Assembly: GCF_041261445.1 (NCBI RefSeq)
Contig: NZ_JBGCCU010000015.1
Span: forward strand, 62,001-126,000
Reading direction: 5' to 3'
Source of the DNA: Catenulispora sp. EB89
GTDB taxonomy: Bacteria > Actinomycetota > Actinomycetes > Streptomycetales > Catenulisporaceae
Length of the DNA stretch: 64,000 nt
Each line of letters opens with the position of its first letter. Positions within the stretch are counted from its first letter, which is position 1. The position numbers were made by a program, and so were the translations under genes. Under the pieces are notes generated by a model. It worked only from the letters and a program-made list of their open reading frames with translations, made no database searches and was not told where the DNA came from. This document shows, in pieces, positions 33,841 through 43,083 of this stretch.

Positions 33841-33954
33841 GGGCGGCAGGCGGCGGCTCGCGGTCGGCGGTCAGCGTTCGATGGCGCGGTTCGCACTCGG
33901 CGGTGCGGTTGGCGGTCGGCCGTAGCGAAAACTGAGGGTTCTGAATCGCGTGCG

Positions 33955-35520
33955 CTAGATCTGCGCCCCCGGCGCCAGCAGCGGCAGCCCCGCCGTTGGC
34001 CCGTCCTCGATCAGCCGCCACAGTCGGTCCGTGTCGAGGTACTCCTCCACCGCGTCGCCGAGGCGGTCGAGCTGTTTCTCGCGCTCGGCGGCGAACGAGA
34101 TCGTCGGGTCCGGCTCGAAGCGCAGTCCGCATGCCGTCGCGACCTGCGTTAGGTATGCGCGGCGGAAGCCGTCACTCTCCAGCGCGCCGTGCCAGATCGT
34201 GCCCCAGACCGCGCCATGGCGGCAGCCCTCCAGCGCCGCGCCGGCGGTGTCGGTGAACAGGGTTTCGCCGCCCTCGACCTGGACCTGGCCGTTGTGGATC
34301 TCGTAGCCGGCCACCGGTTCGCCGAGGCCGAGGCCCGTGGGCCGGGTCAGGGTCTTGGTCGGGTCGAACACTGTGCGCACCGGGAGAAGTCCGAGTCCTG
34401 CGACGGTGCCACGCCGCGACTCGACGTCGTCCTCGATCTCGGTGCCGAGCATCTGGTAGCCGCCGCAGATCCCGAGGATGGGGCGACCCTCGGCCGCGCG
34501 CTTGGCCAGTGCCGGTTCCAGGCCGCGCTCGCGCAGCCAGGCCAGGTCCGCGACGGTCGACTTCGTGCCTGGCAGCACGACCAGGTCCGCCGATTCCACG
34601 GCCGAGGCCGACGCCGTGAACTCCACGTCCACGCCCGGCTCGATCGCCAGCGCGTCGAGGTCGGTGAAGTTCGAGACGCGCGGGAAGCGCACCACCGCGA
34701 CCCGGAGGCGCGAGCCGTCCACAGTGCTCTCGGACCTGTACGCCTCGATCGGCAGCGCGTCCTCCGCATCCAGCCGGATGCCGGGCAGCCAGGGCACCAC
34801 GCCGAGCACCGGCCGTCCGGTGAACCCCTCGATCTGCCGCAGCCCCGGTGTCAGCAGCGAAGGATCGCCGCGGAACTTGTTGATGACGAACCCTGATATA
34901 AGCCGCTGGTCCTCGGCGTCCAGCAGCGCCACCGTCCCGTGGAACGCCGCGAACACCCCGCCCCGGTCGATGTCGCCGACCACCACCACCGGCATCCCCA
35001 GCGGTCGGGCCAGCCCCATGTTGACCAGGTCCCCGTCCCGGAGGTTGATCTCGGTCGGCGACCCGGCGCCCTCACAGATCACCACGTCGAAGCGCGACTT
35101 CAAGTCCTGGTACGAGGCCAGCACCGCCTCCCGCAGCCGCGGCTTCAGGTCCTGGTACGACGTGGCCGACGCCTCCGCGAACACCTTCCCCAGCAGCACG
35201 ACCTGGCTCGTCCGGTCGCTGCCCGGCTTGAGCAGCACCGGGTTCATCGCCACTTCCGGTTCGACCCCGGCGGCCTGCGCCTGCATCACCTGCGCGCGCC
35301 CGATCTCCGCGCCGGAGGTGGAAGTGCCCCCAACCCCGACGACCATCGAGTTGTTCGACATGTTCTGCGCCTTGAAAGGGGCCACCCGCACCCCCTGCCG
35401 CGCCAGCCACCGGCAGATCCCCGCGGTAAGCAAGCTCTTGCCGGCGTCGGACGTCGTACCGGACACGAGCAGCGAGCCCGTGCCGCCCGTGCCGCCGGCC
35501 CCGCCCCGGGAAACGATCAT
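33955..35520 (-). CDS. cobQ: Cobyric acid synthase CobQ
   Basis: A 521-residue ATP-dependent glutamine amidotransferase that amidates four side chains of adenosylcobyrinic a,c-diamide. A P-loop-like SGTTSDAGKSLLTAG opens the synthetase domain; APFKAQNMSNNS and VMNPVLLKP-like AMNPVLLKPGSD follow. The amidotransferase domain has the nucleophile in PILGICGGYQMLG and a His in AVWGTIWHGALES. It lies 6 kb from the main cobalamin operon and overlaps the stop of a LysR-type gene (ATGA). Confidence 0.95.
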   Translation of the reverse strand: MIVSRGGAGGTGGTGSLLVSGTTSDAGKSLLTAGICRWLARQGVRVAPFKAQNMSNNSMVVGVGGTSTSGAEIGRAQVMQAQAAGVEPEVAMNPVLLKPGSDRTSQVVLLGKVFAEASATSYQDLKPRLREAVLASYQDLKSRFDVVICEGAGSPTEINLRDGDLVNMGLARPLGMPVVVVGDIDRGGVFAAFHGTVALLDAEDQRLISGFVINKFRGDPSLLTPGLRQIEGFTGRPVLGVVPWLPGIRLDAEDALPIEAYRSESTVDGSRLRVAVVRFPRVSNFTDLDALAIEPGVDVEFTASASAVESADLVVLPGTKSTVADLAWLRERGLEPALAKRAAEGRPILGICGGYQMLGTEIEDDVESRRGTVAGLGLLPVRTVFDPTKTLTRPTGLGLGEPVAGYEIHNGQVQVEGGETLFTDTAGAALEGCRHGAVWGTIWHGALESDGFRRAYLTQVATACGLRFEPDPTISFAAEREKQLDRLGDAVEEYLDTDRLWRLIEDGPTAGLPLLAPGAQI

Positions 35521-36413
35521 CGGACCAGCTTAGCCGCGGCCGCGGTGAGCGCCGCGAGCACCTCCGGGTACTCCGCACCGTTCCGCACCGCGATCAGGCT
35601 CACCCGCCGCGGCCAGTCCTCCTTCAACGGCACCAGCACGACCCCCTCCGGCACCTGCGGCGGCACCCCGAGCGTCGGCAGCAGCGTCACCCCGAACCCG
35701 TTGGCGATCAGCGCCAGCGCCGCGCTGAAGTCCGTCGCGCGGTACCGCCCGCGCGGCTGGTACCCGGCGTCCGCGCAGATGGCCGTCACCTGGTCGTGGC
35801 ACGACAGCCCCTCGGCGGCCAGCACGAACGGGTCCTCGACCAGCTCGGTCAGCGAGATCTGCGCCGCCCCGGCCAACCGGTGCCCGGCCGGCACGGCCGC
35901 GTGGTAGACCTCCTCCAGCAACGGCAGGATCCTGATCCGCGGATCGCCGAGCAGCGGCCGGTTCGGCGCCGCCATCACCACCGCGACGTCGATCGAGCCG
36001 TCGATCAGGTGCGCGACCGAGTCCTCGCTCTCGGTGTCGGCGATCTCGAAGCCCCACTCCGGGTGCGCCTCGCGCAGCACCTTCATCGCCGGGGCGATGA
36101 CCGCCATGATCGCGGTCGGGAAGCCCGCGATGCGCACCGTCATCGGCGCCGGGGAGATGGCCCGCAGCTCGGACTGCGCGCGCTCCAGCTGGGCGAACAC
36201 CGCGTCGGCGTGCCCGACCAGGACCCGCGCCGCCTCGGTCAGCACCACGTTGCGTCCCCGTCGTTCCAGCAGCTCGCAGCCGGTACTCTTGCTCAGGACG
36301 GCCAGCTGCTGGGAGACCGCCGACGGCGTCAGGTACAGGGCCTCGGCCGCCGCCGAGACCGTGCCGTGGTCGGCCAGGGCGCGCAGGGTCCGCAGTTGGC
36401 GCACGTCGATCAT
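35517..36413 (-). CDS. LysR-type transcriptional regulator
   Basis: A 298-residue regulator with an N-terminal helix-turn-helix (TVSAAAEALYLTPSAVSQQL, residues about 18-37) and a periplasmic-binding-protein-like effector domain (about 90-295). It is divergent from a DMT exporter with a perfect inverted repeat between them, the usual layout for a LysR gene controlling its neighbour. Its stop overlaps the cobQ start, so cobQ is co-transcribed with it. The ligand is unknown. Confidence 0.92.
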   Translation of the reverse strand: MIDVRQLRTLRALADHGTVSAAAEALYLTPSAVSQQLAVLSKSTGCELLERRGRNVVLTEAARVLVGHADAVFAQLERAQSELRAISPAPMTVRIAGFPTAIMAVIAPAMKVLREAHPEWGFEIADTESEDSVAHLIDGSIDVAVVMAAPNRPLLGDPRIRILPLLEEVYHAAVPAGHRLAGAAQISLTELVEDPFVLAAEGLSCHDQVTAICADAGYQPRGRYRATDFSAALALIANGFGVTLLPTLGVPPQVPEGVVLVPLKEDWPRRVSLIAVRNGAEYPEVLAALTAAAAKLVR

Positions 36414-36427
36414 GGGGCCTCCTCAAT

Positions 36428-36446
36428 CGTTAAGGCCAGCTTAACG
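36428..36446. promoter_or_regulatory. LysR-type operator
   Basis: CGTTAAG-N5-CTTAACG is a perfect inverted repeat containing the T-N11-A core of LysR boxes, 15 bases before the LysR start and 58 before the DMT gene. Confidence 0.7.
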
Positions 36447-36503
36447 GTTCCACGCAAAATCATTCGCTAGTGCTGAACGATAGCGCGCCCGGACACTGGC
36501 ATC

Positions 36504-37436
36504 ATGCGTAATCCCCGCCACATCGCCTTGGCCCTTGCGATCGTCGTGATCTGGGGCGTGAACTTCATCGCCATCAGCAACGCCCTGGACGGCTTCCCCC
36601 CGATCCTGCTGGCCGCCCTGCGCTTCGCGCTCACGGGGACGGCGACCCTGTTCCTCCCGCGCCCGAAGGAGGTCCGCTGGTACTGGATCGCCGGTATCAG
36701 CACCTTCATGTTCTTCGGCCAGTACGTGCTGCTGTTCACCGGGATGGCGCACGGCATGCCGGACGGCCTGGCCTCGCTGGTGTTGCAGTCCCAGGCGCCG
36801 TTCACGGTCCTGGCGGCCGCGCTGCTGCTCGGGGAGCGGACCGGCCTGCGGCAGGTGCTGGGCATCGCGGCGGCGGTGGCCGGGCTGGGAGTCATCGGCG
36901 CCGGACGCGGCGGGAACGTGCCGCTGGGCTCGCTGCTGCTGGTGATCGGCGCGGGCGCGTCGTGGGCCCTGGGCTCGATCTGCAACCGCAAAGCCGGCGC
37001 CGCCAACGGGTTCGCGCTGATGGTGTGGGCGAGCCTGTACGCCACTCCCCCGCTGCTGGCCGTCTCGCTGGTGACCGAGGGGCCGCACCGGATCGGGCAC
37101 GCGTTCGCGCATCTGCACGCCGGGCCGGTGCTGGGGCTGCTGTACGTGGTGCTGGTGTCGACGTTCATCGGCATGGGGGCGTGGGTGGTGCTGATCACGA
37201 AGTACCCGGCCTCGGCCGTCGCGCCCTACACGCTCGGCGTCCCGCCGATCGGGATCCTCGCGGCGCTGATCGCGAACGGCGAGCGGATGACCGCGCTGGA
37301 GATGGCCGGGTCGGTGGTGGTGCTGGGCGGGCTGGTCGCGATCGTGTGGCCGCGCCGCAAGCCGGCGGCGGCGCGGATCGCGCCGGAGTCGTCCGTGCCC
37401 GCCGCTAGAGTCGAGGAGTCCATACAGGCCGCGTAG
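36504..37436 (+). CDS. EamA/DMT-family transporter
   Basis: A 310-residue membrane protein with two EamA units (about 5-135, 145-285) and about ten helices. IVVIWGVNFIAISNAL starts helix 1, PPILLAALRFALTG is helix 2, and VLQSQAPFTVLAAALLLGER is the conserved block ending the first unit. It is divergent from the LysR gene and likely induced by it. Relatives export amino acids or cysteine-pathway metabolites. Substrate inferred only broadly. Confidence 0.9.
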   Translation: MRNPRHIALALAIVVIWGVNFIAISNALDGFPPILLAALRFALTGTATLFLPRPKEVRWYWIAGISTFMFFGQYVLLFTGMAHGMPDGLASLVLQSQAPFTVLAAALLLGERTGLRQVLGIAAAVAGLGVIGAGRGGNVPLGSLLLVIGAGASWALGSICNRKAGAANGFALMVWASLYATPPLLAVSLVTEGPHRIGHAFAHLHAGPVLGLLYVVLVSTFIGMGAWVVLITKYPASAVAPYTLGVPPIGILAALIANGERMTALEMAGSVVVLGGLVAIVWPRRKPAAARIAPESSVPAARVEESIQAA

Positions 37437-37452
37437 TACAGGGGAAGGACCC

Positions 37453-39684
37453 TTGGCCGCAGCACCCACCACCGAGCCGCACGGCAACCTCGCCGTCGTC
37501 GAAGGCGTCCTGGAACGCATCACCTTCGCCAACGAGGAGACCGGCTACACCGTCGCCCGCGTCGACACCGGCCACGGCGCCGCGGACCTGCTGACGGTGG
37601 TCGGCGCGCTACTCGGCGCGCAGCCCGGGGAGTCGCTGCGGATGCGCGGGCGCTGGGGTTCGCATCCGCAGTACGGCCGGCAGTTCACCGTCGAGAACTA
37701 CACGACGGTGCTGCCTGCCACCGTCGCGGGCATCCAGAAGTACCTCGGCTCCGGGCTGATCAAGGGCATCGGGCCCAAGACCGCCGAGAAGATCGTCGGA
37801 CACTTCGGGGTGGACACCCTGGCGGTGATCGAGGAGGACCCGAAGCGGCTGATCGAGGTGCCGACCCTGGGGCCCAAGCGCACCAAGCTGATCGCGGCGG
37901 CCTGGGTCGAGCAGAAGGCCATCAAGGAGGTCATGGTCTTCCTGCAGTCGGTCGGCGTCACCACTTCGATCTCGGTGCGGATCTACAAGGAGTACGGCGA
38001 CGCCTCGATCGACGTCGTGAAGCAGGAGCCTTACAAACTCGCCTCCGACGTGTGGGGCATCGGGTTCAAGACCGCCGACGCGATCGCGGTGGCCGTCGGG
38101 ATCCCGCACGACTCCCCGGAGCGGGTGAAGGCCGGCATCCAGTACGCGCTGTCGCAGAGCTCTGACGCCGGCAACTGCTACCTGCCGCGCCAGAAGCTGC
38201 TGGAGGAGTCGGTCAAGATCCTCATGGTCGAGCTCGATCTGGCCTCCCGGTGCCTGGACGAGCTCATCGAGGCCGAGGGCGTGGTCGCCGAGGACATCCC
38301 GGACCCGGACGGCTACGACCCGGACGAGCCAATCCGCGCGATCTACCTGGTGCCGTTCCACCGCGCCGAGGTCTCGCTGGCCGCGCAGCTGCGGCGGCTG
38401 CTGGAGGCGCCGGACGACCGGCTGGGCTCGTTCGCCTCCGTGGACTGGGACAAAGCGCTGGGCTGGCTCAAGGACCGCACCGGTGCCGATCTCGCGCCGG
38501 AGCAGACCGCGGCGGTGCAGCAGGCGCTGACGTCGAAAGTCAGTGTCCTGACCGGCGGGCCGGGCTGCGGCAAGTCGTTCACCGTGCGCTCGATCGTCGA
38601 GCTGGCGCAGGCCAAACGCGCGCGGGTGGTGCTCGCCGCGCCGACCGGCAAGGCCGCCAAGCGGCTCACCGAGCTGACCGGCGCCGAGGCGATGACCGTG
38701 CACCGGCTGCTGGAGCTCAAGCCCGGCGGCGACGCGGCGTACGACCGGGACCGGCCGCTGGAGGCCGACCTGGTGGTGGTGGACGAGGCCTCGATGCTGG
38801 ACGTGCTGCTGGCCAACAAGCTGGCCAAGGCCGTCGCCCCCGGCGCGCACCTGCTGCTGGTCGGGGACGTGGACCAGCTGCCCTCGGTCGGCGCCGGCGA
38901 GGTGCTGCGCGACCTGCTGGCCGCGCCGCGGGTGCCGCGCGTGCGGCTGACACAGGTGTTCCGGCAGGCGCAGCAGTCCGGCGTGGTGGTGAACGCGCAC
39001 CGGATCAACTCCGGGAAACCCTTGCAGCTGGAGGGATTCGACGACTTCTTCCTGTTCGTCGAGGACGAGACCGAGGACGCCGCGCGGGTGGCCGTGGAAC
39101 TGGTCACGACCCGCATCCCGAAGCGCTTCGGCTTCGACCCACGCCGCGACATCCAGGTTCTGACCCCGATGCACCGCGGGCCGGCCGGCGCCGGGACGCT
39201 GAACGGCCTGCTGCAGGAGACGCTGACGCCGGCGCAGCCCTCGCGGCCGGAGAAGCGGTTCGGCGGGCGCACGTTCCGGGTCGGCGACAAGGTGACGCAG
39301 ATCCGCAACAACTACGACAAGGGCAAGAACGGAGTCTTCAACGGCACCGGCGGCGTCATCATGTCGATGGTGCCGGAGGAGCAGACGCTGGTCGTGCGGA
39401 CCGACGAGGACGAGGACGTGACGTACGAGTTCGCCGAGCTCGACGAGCTGCAGCACTCGTACGCGATGACCGTGCACCGGTCGCAGGGCTCTGAGTACCC
39501 GGTGGTCGTGGTGCCGGTGACGATGAGCGCGTGGATGATGCTGCAGCGGAACCTGCTGTACACGGCCGTGACGCGGGCCAAGAAGCTGGTGGTGCTGGTC
39601 GGCTCGAAGCGTGCGCTGGCGCAGGCGATCCGGACGATGTCGGCGGGCAAGCGGTTCACGGGATTGGACCACCGGCTGCGATGA
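37453..39684 (+). CDS. recD2: RecD2-type ATP-dependent DNA helicase
   Basis: A 743-residue SF1 helicase starting at TTG 37453, six bases after GGAAGGA. The N-terminal domain has an OB-like strand set and helix-hairpin-helix DNA binding (GSGLIKGIGPKTAEKIV). Motor motifs are GGPGCGKSFT (Walker A, about 367), LVVVDEASMLD (motif II), DQLPSVGAGEVLRDL (motif III), and YAMTVHRSQGSEYPVVVVPV with YTAVTRAKKLVVLVG (V/VI). RecD2 works without RecBC, unwinding 5' to 3' in repair. The stop overlaps the next gene (ATGA). Confidence 0.95.
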   Translation: MAAAPTTEPHGNLAVVEGVLERITFANEETGYTVARVDTGHGAADLLTVVGALLGAQPGESLRMRGRWGSHPQYGRQFTVENYTTVLPATVAGIQKYLGSGLIKGIGPKTAEKIVGHFGVDTLAVIEEDPKRLIEVPTLGPKRTKLIAAAWVEQKAIKEVMVFLQSVGVTTSISVRIYKEYGDASIDVVKQEPYKLASDVWGIGFKTADAIAVAVGIPHDSPERVKAGIQYALSQSSDAGNCYLPRQKLLEESVKILMVELDLASRCLDELIEAEGVVAEDIPDPDGYDPDEPIRAIYLVPFHRAEVSLAAQLRRLLEAPDDRLGSFASVDWDKALGWLKDRTGADLAPEQTAAVQQALTSKVSVLTGGPGCGKSFTVRSIVELAQAKRARVVLAAPTGKAAKRLTELTGAEAMTVHRLLELKPGGDAAYDRDRPLEADLVVVDEASMLDVLLANKLAKAVAPGAHLLLVGDVDQLPSVGAGEVLRDLLAAPRVPRVRLTQVFRQAQQSGVVVNAHRINSGKPLQLEGFDDFFLFVEDETEDAARVAVELVTTRIPKRFGFDPRRDIQVLTPMHRGPAGAGTLNGLLQETLTPAQPSRPEKRFGGRTFRVGDKVTQIRNNYDKGKNGVFNGTGGVIMSMVPEEQTLVVRTDEDEDVTYEFAELDELQHSYAMTVHRSQGSEYPVVVVPVTMSAWMMLQRNLLYTAVTRAKKLVVLVGSKRALAQAIRTMSAGKRFTGLDHRLR

Positions 39685-40460
39685 CAGAGCTGATCCTGCA
39701 CTTCGACAACAACAAGCCGCGGAAGCTGAAGTACAACCTGGCGAAGGCACGCCGGGCCGGCGCGACGAGGCTGCTGACGTTCGGCGGCGCGTACTCGAAC
39801 CACATCCGGGCGGTCGCGGCGGCCGGGCGGGCCGAGGGACTCAAGACGATCGGGGTGATCCGGGGCGAGCCGCATGAGCCGCTGAACGAGTCGCTGGCGT
39901 TCGCGAGATCGCAGGGCATGCACTTGATGTATGTGGACCGGGAGACGTACCGGACCAAGAAATCGAACAACATGCGGCGGTTCCTGGAGAGCTGCTTCGG
40001 GGATTTCTACCTGATCCCGGAGGGTGGATCGAATCCGGCGGCGGTGAAGGGCTGCGCGGAGCTGCCGCAGGAGATCGCAGAGCCCTTCGACGTGATCTGC
40101 TGCCCGGTCGGAACCGGCGGGACGCTCGCGGGGATCGCTGCCGGGCTCGGGCCGGGGCAGCGGGCGATCGGGTTCGCAACGCTGAAGGGCGGCTTCTTGA
40201 CGAAGGAAGTCGCCGAACTGCAACGGCAGACCTACCAGAGGGTCTTCGACAACTGGCACATCGAGGACGACTTCCACTTCGGCGGCTACGCGAAGGTGCC
40301 TCCGGAGCTGGATGCCTTCGCAGCGAAGTTCGGCGAGGAGCACGGCTTCGAGGTCGATCGGATCTACGTCGCCAAGATGCTGTACGGCATCACGGACATG
40401 ATCGAGGCCGGGAGATTCGAGCCCGGCACGCGGATCGTCGCGGTCATCACCACCGGCTGA
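39681..40460 (+). CDS. PLP-dependent ACC deaminase/D-cysteine desulfhydrase-like protein, N-terminally short
   Basis: A 259-residue fold-type II PLP protein. NNKPRKLKYNL holds the Lys expected to bind PLP, followed by LLTFGGAYSNHIRA and the phosphate loop CPVGTGGTLAGI. YVAKMLYGITDMIEAG ends the fold. Family members are about 300-330 residues and carry some 35 residues before the GNKxRKL motif; here the protein begins only ten residues before it because the ATG sits inside the recD2 stop. It may be truncated, or adapted. Substrate unknown. Confidence 0.8.
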   Translation: MTELILHFDNNKPRKLKYNLAKARRAGATRLLTFGGAYSNHIRAVAAAGRAEGLKTIGVIRGEPHEPLNESLAFARSQGMHLMYVDRETYRTKKSNNMRRFLESCFGDFYLIPEGGSNPAAVKGCAELPQEIAEPFDVICCPVGTGGTLAGIAAGLGPGQRAIGFATLKGGFLTKEVAELQRQTYQRVFDNWHIEDDFHFGGYAKVPPELDAFAAKFGEEHGFEVDRIYVAKMLYGITDMIEAGRFEPGTRIVAVITTG

Positions 40461-40480
40461 ACCGGCGGCTCGGAAACCGA

Positions 40481-40486
40481 TAGCCT
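40481..40486 (+). promoter_or_regulatory. Leaderless -10 box, NADAR-fusion gene
   Basis: TAGCCT, seven bases before the ATG at 40494. No SD sequence. Confidence 0.5.
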
Positions 40487-40493
40487 GCCCGCC

Positions 40494-41627
40494 ATGGGGA
40501 TCAATCAGCCGACTTGGCGCGACGTGGACGGGGAGCGTATCACCGGGACCTGGCGGCCGGCGTTCATCCGCAACGCGGGAAGCTACCACCTCACCGACCT
40601 GATCATCTACGCCGACGGCATGGTGGACTGCTGGGGGCTGGAAACCCTCGACGGGTTCGCCGCGAAACTCCGCTCCGGCTGGGTCGCCACCGAGCTGACC
40701 GAGGGCGCCCGGGCCTCGGCCCACCATCTCGCCTCGTGGAAGTTCGCCGAGCCCAAGACGTGGCTGACCCCTGAGATGCTCCTCGGCGAGGTCCGCGACA
40801 CCATCGACGACCTGAACCAGCGCCCGAACTCATCAGCCCGGTGCCGCGCCGCCGTCGACGTGTTCCTCGCCGACCAGACCGACGAGAACCGGCAGGCACT
40901 GCGGACCGCCTACGAGGCGGTCCCCGAGCACATGCGCGTCTACATGCTCGGCGACATGGACCAGAACGACGTTCCCGTGCAGATCCTCATCGGCGGCGTC
41001 GGTGCGCCGTACACGACCCGGGCCGGCAGCCCGGCCGTCGTCACCGAAAAGACCTACGCCTGGGTTCTGGACTACTTCGCCCAGGAGGCGAAAGCCACGG
41101 CGGAGTACCGCGCACGTGTGCCCGCCGACGGCCCGGACCACGCGGAGTCCGAGCCGACCAGCGTCATCGTCCCGGAGATCGTCTACCCGAAGGGCTGGCC
41201 CCAGGAACTGGACGTGTGGGTCCTGCGCAACGAGTACCCGTCGCCGATCGAGATCGGCGGCCTGGCCTACCCGACCGTCCTGCAGGCGTACTGGGCGCTC
41301 GCCGTGACCGACGACGCGGTCCGGGAGGCGGTTCTCGCCGCCGAGCCGGCGCGCCTGGTACGGAGCATCGTCAGGGAGGCGGCAGTCCGCGATGGCTGGC
41401 CCCAGACGCGGCTCGCGGTCATGGCCCTGCTGTTGCGGGCGAAGTTCTCGCAGAACCCCGACCTCGCCGCCGTCCTCGCGGCGACCGGCGAGGCACGGAT
41501 CCTGTTCAAGGACGGTGAGTCGCTGTTCTGGGGAGAGCGCGGTACACGGGGCCGCAACTGGATGGGCCGGCTGCTGGAGGAGGTCCGCGCCGAGCTCGCT
41601 CTGAAAAACCTCGGCGCGGACTGGTAA
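40494..41627 (+). CDS. NADAR-domain protein with unknown N-terminal domain
   Basis: A 377-residue protein. Residues about 240-372 match NADAR (YbiA/DUF1768): LRNEYPSPIEIGGLAYPTVL, an AYWA motif, MALLLRAKFSQNPDLAAVL, ATGEARIL, and WGERGTRGRNWMGRLLEEVR. NADAR enzymes act on ADP-ribosylated guanine or related N-glycosides and appear in NAD and phage-defence contexts. Residues 1-230 form a separate domain (ITGTWRPAFIRNAGSYHLTD, IIYADGMVDCWGLE) that I do not recognise. It is alone between recD2-PLP genes and the cobalamin operon. Confidence 0.85.
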   Translation: MGINQPTWRDVDGERITGTWRPAFIRNAGSYHLTDLIIYADGMVDCWGLETLDGFAAKLRSGWVATELTEGARASAHHLASWKFAEPKTWLTPEMLLGEVRDTIDDLNQRPNSSARCRAAVDVFLADQTDENRQALRTAYEAVPEHMRVYMLGDMDQNDVPVQILIGGVGAPYTTRAGSPAVVTEKTYAWVLDYFAQEAKATAEYRARVPADGPDHAESEPTSVIVPEIVYPKGWPQELDVWVLRNEYPSPIEIGGLAYPTVLQAYWALAVTDDAVREAVLAAEPARLVRSIVREAAVRDGWPQTRLAVMALLLRAKFSQNPDLAAVLAATGEARILFKDGESLFWGERGTRGRNWMGRLLEEVRAELALKNLGADW

Positions 41628-41679
41628 ACGGCCGCCGTCCGCCCGCGCCTCAGCCGCCCGCAGCTCGGCCGCTCACAGC

Positions 41680-43083
41680 TCAGCCGCTCGCGCCGCCCGT
41701 GAAGTTCCATCCCGCGAGTCGCAGCGCCGGCGCCATCGCCGAGAACGCCCCGTACTTCGACGCGAACGCCGGCGCGTACGTACCGATCCCCAGCACGCGC
41801 CCCGGCGCGAGCGCTTCGGGGTAGGACTGCGTGAAGCGCAGGTTCTTCACCGGGCGGGTGATCTCGCCGTTCTCGATCAGCCAGACACCGTTGCGCGTCA
41901 GCCCGGTCATCACCAGCCGCCGCGGGTCCAGGCAGCGCGTATACCAGTGGTCTGTCACCAACAAGCCTCGCCTGACCTGCGTGACCAGCGCCTGGACCGA
42001 GGAGTCCGCCGCCGGTCCCTCGACCTCGGTCGGGGCCAGGCCGACCGTCGGCTCCAGCCGGATGTTGATCGGCTGGGCTCCCTCCACCGCGCTGAACGCG
42101 CTGGCGTGGCCGGTGCTCGCGACTCCCGCTCCGGCTTCGCGCGCCGAGCGGCGATCGTGCGCGACGGCCCGCGTCAGCCCGTCGCGGACCAGTTCCAGCA
42201 CCTCGCGCGGGGTGCCCTCGGCGTCGAACAGCGGGCCGGCCGCGGGTCCGGAGAGCGGGTCGTCGATCAGCGTCACCGACGGGTCGAACTGCTGCTCCCC
42301 GAGCCGCGCGAACGAGGTGCCCTCGATCAGCGACTTGCCGTTGAAGCCGAAGTCGGCCAGCGCCCACAGCACGTCGCTGACCGCCGTCGGCTCCAGCACC
42401 ACCTCGTACTCGCCCGGCTCGATCTCGACAGGGTTCTGCGACGCCAGCGCCTTCGCCGCCGCCCGCGCGCCCATCGCGGCGCCGTCCAGGTCGCTCATCC
42501 GGCGCGAGGCCTGGCGCGAGGCGCCGTCGGAGGTCTCGGTCTTGGCGATGCCGTCGATCGTGGCCTCGACGACCGTGCCGTGGGCGCTCTGACCCTCAGA
42601 GTTCGTATACGCGGTGACGACCAGCCGGTTCCGGTAGAACCCGGCCGCCGTGAGCTCGCCGACCGCGTCGACGTAGGCCTTCACCTGCTCGGCCCGCGCC
42701 TCCGGGCCGGCGCCGCCGGTCGCCAGGTCCGGGTCGTCGGCGGGCGCCGGGAGTCCGGCGGGGCCGGACAGGCCGGCCCAGCCGGGGTCGGCCGGCGAGA
42801 GCCGGACGGCCGCCACGGTGCGCTCGACCAGGGCCGCCAGGCCCGCGTCGTCGGTGACCGTGGTGGAGTTCAGCGCGGTGCGGCCGTCGGCGTGGATCCG
42901 CAGGGTGACCGTGTCGGTGTCGCTGGCGACGTTCTGGTGGATGTAGGAGTTGGCGAAGCGGGTGAGCGCGACGTGTTCGTGCTCGACCGTCACGTCCACG
43001 TCCGCCGAGCCTCCGGCGGCTGTGCGCGCGGCCTGGAGCACCCGCTCGGCGGTCTCGGTCCGCGCCGTGGCGTCCGGGCTCAT
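41680..43083 (-). CDS. tldE: TldE/PmbA-type metallopeptidase subunit
   Basis: A 467-residue subunit of the TldD/TldE heterodimeric peptidase. It lacks the zinc motif, as TldE does, and has RFANSYIHQNVASDTDTV, ASRQASRRMSDLDGAAMG and FASKYGAFSAMAPALRLAGW. In E. coli the complex trims microcin B17 and unfolded peptides. The ATG at 43083 overlaps the tldD stop. It is the last gene of the long leftward cluster; short cagctcRgccgctcR repeats lie at its 3' end (41655-41690). Confidence 0.92.
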   Translation of the reverse strand: MSPDATARTETAERVLQAARTAAGGSADVDVTVEHEHVALTRFANSYIHQNVASDTDTVTLRIHADGRTALNSTTVTDDAGLAALVERTVAAVRLSPADPGWAGLSGPAGLPAPADDPDLATGGAGPEARAEQVKAYVDAVGELTAAGFYRNRLVVTAYTNSEGQSAHGTVVEATIDGIAKTETSDGASRQASRRMSDLDGAAMGARAAAKALASQNPVEIEPGEYEVVLEPTAVSDVLWALADFGFNGKSLIEGTSFARLGEQQFDPSVTLIDDPLSGPAAGPLFDAEGTPREVLELVRDGLTRAVAHDRRSAREAGAGVASTGHASAFSAVEGAQPINIRLEPTVGLAPTEVEGPAADSSVQALVTQVRRGLLVTDHWYTRCLDPRRLVMTGLTRNGVWLIENGEITRPVKNLRFTQSYPEALAPGRVLGIGTYAPAFASKYGAFSAMAPALRLAGWNFTGGASG

